From: Azonexus sp.
GTDB lineage: Bacteria > Pseudomonadota > Gammaproteobacteria > Burkholderiales > Rhodocyclaceae
DNA: 5,224 nucleotides
Direction: 5' to 3'
Assembly: GCA_031285115.1 (NCBI GenBank)
Contig: JAITWU010000167.1
Location: forward strand, 1 to 5,224
Part shown: positions 1 to 4,330 of the stretch, in pieces
How the letters are laid out: each line of letters opens with the position of its first letter
Position numbering within the stretch: the stretch's first letter is position 1
The notes under the pieces: model-generated
The model's input: the letters and a program-made list of their open reading frames with translations, nothing else
What the model was told of the DNA's origin: nothing
The model's database searches: none
Program-made: the position numbers and the translations under genes

Positions 1-267
1 AGCCTCTACAAGCTCTCTCTGGTCACGATGGCCGGGGTGATTGGCTATTGGCTCGACCGCTCGTTGTTCCCCTACGCCCGGCCTGATTCTTTCCTTGTCG
101 CGCCTGAGGATGAAGTCTACGACATTGATTTGAGCAGCATCGGCGGTGAATGCAAGTTACCCCCGTGGCGGATGGTCGCAAATGATGGATTTGTGTTTGC
201 CATAACCATGCTGCGCCGGGCGGTCATTGTTGGTTGCGCGATGTTGGCGATTGGTCTTGGCGCCTGA
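1..267 (+). CDS. Putative phage holin, 3' part (5' end outside window)
   Basis: The frame is open from base 1 and ends at TGA 265-267, giving 88 visible residues. The ATG at 28 is internal: the residues before it (SLYKLSLVT) continue the first hydrophobic segment, so the gene starts upstream of the window. Visible features are a hydrophobic stretch running into GYWLDRSLFPYARP, a polar middle part, and a second hydrophobic segment at the C-terminus (from about FVFAITMLRR to the end). The YWLDR-LFPYARP signature is what I associate with the putative holin family of BcepMu-like phages (Phage_holin_8 type). A holin makes inner-membrane holes that time lysis. The position directly before the endolysin and spanins supports this. 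Family assignment is from memory of the motif; the holin function itself is inferred. Confidence 0.75.
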   Translation, partial: SLYKLSLVTMAGVIGYWLDRSLFPYARPDSFLVAPEDEVYDIDLSSIGGECKLPPWRMVANDGFVFAITMLRRAVIVGCAMLAIGLGA

Positions 268-268
268 T

Positions 269-466
269 ATGGCTGTTTTGACCAATCCGCACCTCTCGGC
301 AGTCCATTCGGCCAATTTTTCAAAAGAGATCGGCCAGGCGCATTCCGAGGCTGATTTGAAGGCGGTGGCGGCAAAGCATGGGCCGTATTTGCTGAGCGAT
401 GACGCCAAGCGCCTGCGCGATGAGTATGCGGCGCGGCTGGCGAGTTTGCGGAGGTTGAAGCCATGA
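269..466 (+). CDS. Small 65-residue protein of the lysis cassette, function unknown
   Basis: Starts at ATG 269, two bases (268, and 267 is the last base of the holin TGA) after the holin ends, and stops at TGA 464-466, overlapping the endolysin start as ATGA. An upstream in-frame ATG at 227 would overlap the holin by 41 nt and add a Cys/Trp-rich stretch that looks like out-of-frame holin sequence, so 269 is preferred. The ribosome-binding site is poor, which suggests translation by reinitiation from the holin. The protein is soluble, with no signal peptide or membrane segment. It is mostly helix-forming and ends in a basic, Arg/Lys-rich tail (RDEYAARLASLRRLKP). I do not recognise a family. 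Its place between holin and endolysin suggests a lysis-related or accessory role, but nothing in the sequence proves this. Confidence 0.7.
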   Translation: MAVLTNPHLSAVHSANFSKEIGQAHSEADLKAVAAKHGPYLLSDDAKRLRDEYAARLASLRRLKP

Positions 467-1095
467 CGCCGAAATTCATTTTGCGCCGGGCGGGTCGCGT
501 GTTACCAATGTTGTTGTTGCTCTGGCTGGCGGCAACATTGGCGCTGCTGTGTTCCACCGCCCATGCCCAGGCAAGTCGTTATCGGGCGGAATTGACGCGC
601 ATCGCCCATGCCGAGGCGGGGCTGGATGCGCCGGTAGCGTTGTTTGCGGCGCAGATTCAGCAGGAAAGCGGTTGGAACCCGGCGGCGGTATCACGGGTTG
701 GGGCGCGAGGGATGGCGCAGTTTATGCCCGCGACGACAGTATGGTGGTGCGGTTTGGCTGGTATCAAGGCCGATGACTGCCTGCCGCAGAACCCAAGCTG
801 GGCCATGCGGGCGCTGGTGGGCTATGACTTGTGGCTGTTTGAGCGGGTGCGGGGCGATATTGAATTTGACCGCTGGTGGGCGGCGCTGCGGGCTTATAAC
901 GGCGGGCTGGGGCATTGGCAGGCGGAAGCGGCCAAGGCCAGACCGGCGAGCGACCGGACGGCGATTGACGCCGCTTGCGGCAAGGCCAAGCGCCACCCGC
1001 TGCATTGCCGGGAGAATCTGGATTATCCGCAGCGCATCATGCGCTTGATTCAGCCGCGTTATTCGGCTTGGGGCCGGGAGGTGGCAGAGCCATGA
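463..1095 (+). CDS. Secreted lytic transglycosylase endolysin (SLT domain)
   Basis: A 210-residue protein that cleaves the glycan strands of peptidoglycan. Residues 8-35 form a signal peptide: basic RRAGR, a hydrophobic core (VLPMLLLLWLAATLALLC), and a likely cleavage site after AHA at 35. The enzyme would therefore be exported by Sec and released into the periplasm. The SLT fold follows: catalytic Glu68 in QQESGWNP, GARGMAQFMP at 80-89, AYNGG at 144-148 and NLDYPQRI at 185-192, the standard motif order of family 1 lytic transglycosylases. Four cysteines in the mature part (96, 106, 172, 182) could form two disulfides. A strong GGAGG at 450-454, 8 nt before ATG 463, fixes the start. The stop overlaps the Rz start as ATGA. 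The phage lysis context favours endolysin over a virion-associated or host cell-wall enzyme. Confidence 0.92.
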   Translation: MTPKFILRRAGRVLPMLLLLWLAATLALLCSTAHAQASRYRAELTRIAHAEAGLDAPVALFAAQIQQESGWNPAAVSRVGARGMAQFMPATTVWWCGLAGIKADDCLPQNPSWAMRALVGYDLWLFERVRGDIEFDRWWAALRAYNGGLGHWQAEAAKARPASDRTAIDAACGKAKRHPLHCRENLDYPQRIMRLIQPRYSAWGREVAEP

Positions 1096-1652
1096 ATCTG
1101 TCCAACATCACGCTGCCTGCATGGCTCAAGGGGTTGGGCGCGGCGCTTCTGGCCGTCGTCATTTGCGCGGGCATCAACACTTACGGAGAGCGGCAGTTCG
1201 CGCTTGGTCAACAAGCCGAACGCGCCGTCTGGCTCGACCGTGAGAACACCGAGCTGGCAAGCGCCAACGCTCGCATCATCAAACTGGAAGAAAACGCCCG
1301 CGCCACAGAGCGGGCGCACGCCCAAAGCATGGCCGCCGCGTCGGCCCAATATCAGGAGAGTCTGCAACATGAGAAAGCGACTAAAGACCGCGTTATCGCT
1401 GATTTGCGCGCTGGCGCTTTGCGCTTGCGCTTCCCCGCCGCTAACACCGCAGGCGAAAGAGCCGATGGCGATACTACCGCCGCGCTTGGCCCCAGTGCCG
1501 CCGGATGTGATGGTGGCGCGGGAGGCGAACTTTCTCTCGCGGTTGCTGAGTTTTTTGTCGGACTCGCCAGTGAGGCCGATGAAGTAGTCCATCAACTGGC
1601 TGCCTGTCAGGCAGTCGTCATTGCCGACCGCCAAGGTCAAGGGGAACCGTAA
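1092..1652 (+). CDS. Rz: Inner-membrane spanin Rz
   Basis: A 186-residue i-spanin that joins Rz1 across the periplasm and fuses inner and outer membranes in the last step of lysis. It has one N-terminal membrane anchor (about residues 13-28, LKGLGAALLAVVICAG), then a long charged helix, probably coiled coil (about 45-105), then the family-typical LRAGALRLRFPA at 106-117. The C-terminal part has Cys139 and Cys172 and the sequence VAEFFVGLASEADEVVHQLAACQA, all usual in Rz of the Phage_lysis family. Start ATG 1092 is supported by GGGAGG at 1076-1081 and by the ATGA overlap with the endolysin; an in-frame ATG at 975 lies deep in the endolysin gene and is rejected. The whole of Rz1 lies inside it in another frame. 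The stop overlaps the next gene as TAATG. Confidence 0.92.
   Translation: MNLSNITLPAWLKGLGAALLAVVICAGINTYGERQFALGQQAERAVWLDRENTELASANARIIKLEENARATERAHAQSMAAASAQYQESLQHEKATKDRVIADLRAGALRLRFPAANTAGERADGDTTAALGPSAAGCDGGAGGELSLAVAEFFVGLASEADEVVHQLAACQAVVIADRQGQGEP
1354..1360 (+). promoter_or_regulatory. Ribosome-binding site of the nested Rz1 gene
   Basis: AGGAGAG lies inside the Rz coding sequence, 8 nt before ATG 1369. It decides the Rz1 start: the +1 frame is open back to 1204, but only ATG 1369 has a good Shine-Dalgarno sequence and is followed directly by a lipoprotein signal peptide. Confidence 0.8.
1369..1587 (+). CDS. Rz1: Outer-membrane lipoprotein spanin Rz1, nested in Rz
   Basis: A 72-residue o-spanin encoded in the frame after that of Rz and lying wholly within it. 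The N-terminus MRKRLKTALSLICALALCAC is a lipoprotein signal peptide: basic start, hydrophobic core and a lipobox LCA-C with the lipidated Cys at residue 20, so the mature protein would be about 53 residues and anchored in the outer membrane. The mature part is proline-rich (PPLTP, PPRLAPVPP), as in Rz1 proteins generally, with a hydrophobic C-terminal segment (ANFLSRLLSFL). It would bind the periplasmic end of Rz. The stop is TAG 1585-1587, 65 nt before the Rz stop. Automatic annotation often misses this gene or starts it too early at 1204. Size, lipobox, proline content and location all agree, so I am confident. Confidence 0.9.
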   Translation: MRKRLKTALSLICALALCACASPPLTPQAKEPMAILPPRLAPVPPDVMVAREANFLSRLLSFLSDSPVRPMK

Positions 1653-2023
1653 TGGCTCAGGAAGAAAGCGAGCGCCGCGACAATTCGCAGATCATGCACA
1701 GCATCGGCCAATTGACCGGCGCGGTGCAGTCGATGCATCAAGGTCTGACGGCTCGCATTGAAGACATCAAGGCCGATATTCGCCGCATGGAATCGGCGCA
1801 GTCGGAACGCATGGATCGCATTGAAGACAGCCTCGGCCAGCGTATCGACCATCTGGAGGCCTCGGTGAGCAAGCGTATCGACGGTCTGGGCAGTCGGGTC
1901 AGCAACCTGGAGGCCGAAGACAAGCGGCTGATTGAAAAGACAGCCAAGCTCTCGGCAGTCGGCGGTGGCGTCGGCGGCGCCTTGGCGACGGCAGCGGTTG
2001 AAATCATCAAGCGGATGAGCTGA
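1652..2023 (+). CDS. Coiled-coil protein with C-terminal hydrophobic segment, function unknown
   Basis: A 123-residue protein starting at ATG 1652 in a TAATG overlap with Rz, with AGGGGA at 1640-1645 as ribosome-binding site. Residues about 10-100 are a continuous charged helix. Within it are tandem 11-residue units beginning at Arg53, Arg64 and Arg75 (RMDRIEDSLGQ, RIDHLEASVSK, RIDGLGSRVSN), which points to a hendecad coiled coil and so to an oligomer. Residues about 100-118 (LSAVGGGVGGALATAAVEII) are Gly/Ala-rich and hydrophobic, possibly a membrane anchor or glycine-zipper segment; there is no signal peptide. Mu-like phages have small coiled-coil membrane proteins at this position (the Mu gp25/DUF2730 region), but here the hydrophobic part is at the other end, so I do not assign that family. 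A role in lysis or in packaging is possible. Confidence 0.85.
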   Translation: MAQEESERRDNSQIMHSIGQLTGAVQSMHQGLTARIEDIKADIRRMESAQSERMDRIEDSLGQRIDHLEASVSKRIDGLGSRVSNLEAEDKRLIEKTAKLSAVGGGVGGALATAAVEIIKRMS

Positions 2024-2520
2024 TGGCCCATTCCCAAGAAACCCGCGAGCGTGTCCGCCAGCTCTACATCGAGGGGATGCCGTTAAACGGCGCGGCGATT
2101 ACCTGCGGCGTCTCCTACGACACGGCCCGCGAGTGGAAGCGGCTTGCCAAAGCGAAAGGCGACGATTGGGATACGGCGCGGGCGGCTTACCGCATCAGCG
2201 ATCAGGGTTTGGACGATCTCAACAAACAGTTGGTCGAGGATTTTGCCCGGCAGGTGATTACGACGACGCGGGAACTCGAAGAAGCGCAGATTGCCGCCGC
2301 CGACAAGGCGAGCTTGCTGGCGCAACTGGCGGATGCTTACGCCAAGTTCTCGAAGTCGTTTAGCCGGATCAATCCGCATTTTTCCGGCCTTTCGGTGGCG
2401 CTCGATACGCTCAAGACCATTGCCGACCATCTGCGCGTACATGACCCGGCAGCGTTGAAGGCGCTGCAACCGCACTTTGAAACGGTGGGGGCAACGTTGG
2501 GGAAGCGTTATGGCGCGTAA
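2023..2520 (+). CDS. DUF1804 family protein, probable small terminase subunit
   Basis: A 165-residue protein starting in a TGATG overlap with the preceding gene. The N-terminus MAHSQETRERVRQLYIEG with GVSYDTAREWKR is a helix-turn-helix (residues about 7-41), followed by KAKGDDWDTARAAYR; this block is the signature I know for DUF1804 phage proteins. The rest (about 60-165) is predicted helical, with a charged segment VEDFARQVITTTRELEEAQIAAADKASLLAQLADAYAKF that could oligomerise. Small terminases recognise the packaging site with an HTH and form rings that regulate the large subunit. The location directly before the large terminase, overlapping it by 11 nt, matches the place of Mu gp27. The function is therefore inferred from fold and position; the family assignment itself is firmer. 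Confidence 0.85.
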   Translation: MAHSQETRERVRQLYIEGMPLNGAAITCGVSYDTAREWKRLAKAKGDDWDTARAAYRISDQGLDDLNKQLVEDFARQVITTTRELEEAQIAAADKASLLAQLADAYAKFSKSFSRINPHFSGLSVALDTLKTIADHLRVHDPAALKALQPHFETVGATLGKRYGA

Positions 2521-4330
2521 GGATTCAGGGTACAGGAGTCAGTGTTCAGATTTTCTTGCCGGGCGAAGCCCCGGAAATCAAACTGAACCCTGTACCCTGA
2601 ACCCTGTAACCCGTAGAGAGTTTGAGGAGGAACTGGCGCGGCTGGGCGAGGCGATCAGGAACACCATTGAACTCGAATGCGAAGCCTTCGCCACCGATCC
2701 TGCCGCCAGCAAGGTGCGGCGGGAGCGGGCTTGCCGCGATTATGAATTTTTCTGCCGCACCTATTTTCCGCATTACGTGCCGACGGCGCATTTTTCGCTG
2801 TTCCAGCGGTTTATTTTCCAGCGTCTGCCGGAGGTGATCGACGGCCCCGCTGACGCCCGCGAGGTGCACCAGGCGCCACGCGGCGAGGCGAAGTCGACTT
2901 ATGAAACGCAACTGGGCAGCTTGTGGTGCATCGTCACCGGCAGGAAGCACATGATCGGCATCATCATGAATACCGAGGAGCAGGCGGCGGAGATGCTGGA
3001 GTCAATCAAGGCCGAGCTGGATACCAATCCGCGCTTGGCGATGGATTTTCCCGAAGCCTGCGGGCGCGGGCGGGTGTGGCAGGCGACGACGATTATCACG
3101 GCCAACAATCGCAAGATTCGCATCGGCGGGACGGGCAAGAAAATCCGGGGCATGAAGCATGGCCCGTACCGGCCCGACCTGATTTTTCTCGATGATCTGG
3201 AAAACGACGACAACGTCCGCGACAAGGCCCAGCGCGACAAGGTGCAGGATTTTGTCTTGAAGGCAGTGCTGGGGCTGGCTGGGCCTTCCGGCGGCATGGA
3301 CGTTTTCTGGCCCGGCACATCGCTGCATTACGATGCGGCGATCAATCGGGTATCACGGAAACCGGGCTGGCGGCGCACCGTGTTCAAGTCGATCATGCGC
3401 TGGCCGGATCGCATGGATTTGTGGGAGAAGTGGGAGGGCATCTATCAGGGATCAGGTATCGGGGATCAGGTATCAGAAATTCATGCGCCGCAGAGCGGCG
3501 GAAACTTTACTGATACCCGATCCCTGATCCCTGATTCCGGCGCTGCCGAAGCCGAGGCACTGGCTTTCTATCAGGCGAACCGGGTCGCAATGGACGCCGG
3601 CGCAATCGTCTCCTGGCCGGAAGTGCGCCCGCTGTACCGCCTGATGTGTATGCGGGCGACCGACCACGATGCCTTCAATCAGGAACAGCAAAACGAGGCA
3701 GGCAATGATGATGCCGCGCCGTTCCGCAACATTCCGTTCTGGGTGGATCGGCGTTCGGACTGGTTGTTCTTTGGTGCGATTGACCCGTCACTCGGCAAAC
3801 AGACCAAGCGGCGCGACCCGTCGGCCATTCTGGTGGGTGGTTTGAACCGCAACACGATGACGCTGGATGTGGTCGAAGCCGACATCGCCCGTCGCGTGCC
3901 TGATCTCATCATCAGCCGGGCGATTGAATTGCAGCAGGAATACCAGTGTCTGGCGTGGTCAGTGGAGGCGGTGGCGTTTCAGGAGTTTCTCTATACCGAA
4001 CTCATCAAACGCGCCGGATTGCAGGGTGTGGCCTTTCCAGCCCAACCGGGACCGACCGGGCGGGACAAGGATTTGGCGATTCTCTCGTTACAGCCGCATG
4101 TCGCCAACGGTTTGATTCGTCTGCACCGCAGCCAGTCGGTGTTGATCGAACAACTCAAGTTTTACCCGGAGGCCGACCACGATGACGGCCCGGACTGCCT
4201 CGAAATGCTCTGGCGTATTGCCACGGCGTTTTCTGGCGAGTGGCGCTACACCTCAGCGGCGGCTTCACGACGGGAGCGGCGCAATACCAGCCGGGTGAGT
4301 CATGATTCTGATTGGGACGATGATGATTAA
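2510..4330 (+). CDS. Large terminase subunit, Mu gp28-like, with two in-frame palindromic inserts
   Basis: A 606-residue DNA-packaging motor ATPase and nuclease. The ATPase part shows a Walker A-like APRGEAKST (122-130), Walker B DLIFLDDLEND (223-233, with DD at 228-229), the GGTGKKIRGMKHG loop (207-219) and WPGTSLHYD (268-275). The RNase H-like nuclease follows, with likely metal ligands Asp425 (FGAIDPSLGK), Glu486 (WSVEAVAFQEF) and the acidic DHDDGPDCLEML (556-567). The tail is very acidic (DSDWDDDD). ATG 2510 is chosen over 2477 because GGGGA at 2499-2503 is well spaced and the overlap with the DUF1804 gene is then only 11 nt. Residues 5-33 and 312-342 are encoded by palindromic elements and have no counterpart I know in the family; without them the protein is about 546 residues, near the usual size (Mu gp28 is about 550, from memory). 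No catalytic motif is interrupted, so the enzyme may still work. Confidence 0.93.
   Translation: MARKDSGYRSQCSDFLAGRSPGNQTEPCTLNPVTRREFEEELARLGEAIRNTIELECEAFATDPAASKVRRERACRDYEFFCRTYFPHYVPTAHFSLFQRFIFQRLPEVIDGPADAREVHQAPRGEAKSTYETQLGSLWCIVTGRKHMIGIIMNTEEQAAEMLESIKAELDTNPRLAMDFPEACGRGRVWQATTIITANNRKIRIGGTGKKIRGMKHGPYRPDLIFLDDLENDDNVRDKAQRDKVQDFVLKAVLGLAGPSGGMDVFWPGTSLHYDAAINRVSRKPGWRRTVFKSIMRWPDRMDLWEKWEGIYQGSGIGDQVSEIHAPQSGGNFTDTRSLIPDSGAAEAEALAFYQANRVAMDAGAIVSWPEVRPLYRLMCMRATDHDAFNQEQQNEAGNDDAAPFRNIPFWVDRRSDWLFFGAIDPSLGKQTKRRDPSAILVGGLNRNTMTLDVVEADIARRVPDLIISRAIELQQEYQCLAWSVEAVAFQEFLYTELIKRAGLQGVAFPAQPGPTGRDKDLAILSLQPHVANGLIRLHRSQSVLIEQLKFYPEADHDDGPDCLEMLWRIATAFSGEWRYTSAAASRRERRNTSRVSHDSDWDDDD
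2521..2608 (+). repeat. Palindromic heptamer-arm element 1, in frame in terminase N-terminus
   Basis: The left arm (2524-2549) and right arm (2583-2608) are each 26 nt and built of 7-nt units such as TTCAGGG and TACAGGG. TTCAGGGTACAGG at 2524-2536 is an exact reverse complement of 2589-2601, and GG 2521-2522 also pairs with CC 2603-2604 across one mismatch. Between the arms is a 33-nt core (2550-2582) with a small GC hairpin, CCGGGC 2559-2564 against GCCCCGG 2568-2574, loop GAA, flanked by T-rich and A-rich sides (GATTT 2549-2553 with AAATC 2575-2579). It encodes residues 5-33 of the terminase with no stop codon. No run of T follows, so it is not an ordinary terminator. The exact insertion borders and any target duplication cannot be fixed without an uninterrupted homolog. 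Confidence 0.88.
3444..3535 (+). repeat. Palindromic heptamer-arm element 2, in frame between terminase domains
   Basis: The left arm (3444-3476, 33 nt) is nearly five 7-nt units of type ATCAGGG/ATCAGGT; the right arm (3510-3535, 26 nt) is nearly four units in reverse complement. The difference is exactly one unit. ATCAGGGATCAGG at 3444-3456 pairs perfectly with 3523-3535, ATCGGG 3458-3463 with 3516-3521, and GTATCAG 3470-3476 with 3510-3516 (the last two share one base). The core is 33 nt (3477-3509), the same length as in element 1, with a perfect 6-bp hairpin CGCCGC 3486-3491 / GCGGCG 3495-3500 and loop AGA. It encodes terminase residues 312-342; of the six frames only the terminase frame is free of stops through the element. 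It replaces the loop between WEGIY and AEALAFY. Confidence 0.9.

Noticed and set aside
117..557. 146-residue open frame on the - strand across holin, small protein and endolysin start
   Set aside because: Low-complexity Pro/Ala/Arg composition, opposite three coupled + strand genes, no plausible ribosome-binding or domain evidence.
644..1048. 134-residue + frame inside the endolysin gene
   Set aside because: An Arg/Gly/Cys-rich out-of-frame shadow of the transglycosylase, without signal peptide or motif, unlike the true nested gene Rz1.
975..1091. Upstream start (ATG 975) for Rz
   Set aside because: It would place 39 unrelated residues before the membrane anchor and overlap the endolysin by 121 nt; ATG 1092 has a strong ribosome-binding site.
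1059..1640. 193-residue open frame on the - strand, opposite Rz/Rz1
   Set aside because: It is antisense to two well-supported overlapping genes, has no recognisable domain, and long antisense frames are common in GC-rich coding DNA.
2477..2509. Upstream start (ATG 2477) for the large terminase
   Set aside because: It would overlap the DUF1804 gene by 44 nt and lacks a good ribosome-binding site, whereas ATG 2510 has GGGGA at proper distance.
2521..2608. Hairpin element 1 as a rho-independent terminator
   Set aside because: No T-run follows either the core hairpin or the outer stem, and the element lies inside an open frame with essential terminase sequence downstream.
2899..3318. Overlapping - strand frames opposite the terminase ATPase domain
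   Set aside because: Several competing antisense frames over strongly conserved terminase motifs; composition is that of a shadow.
3333..3527. 64-residue + frame ending in a peptide of GIRDQ / LLIPDP type
   Set aside because: It is the out-of-frame reading of palindromic element 2 and runs into a stop at 3525-3527; the terminase frame continues through the element.
3444..3535. Element 2 as an intein, intron or CRISPR repeat
   Set aside because: Far too short for an intein or self-splicing intron, no splice motifs, and the 7-nt units lack the repeat-spacer pattern of CRISPR.
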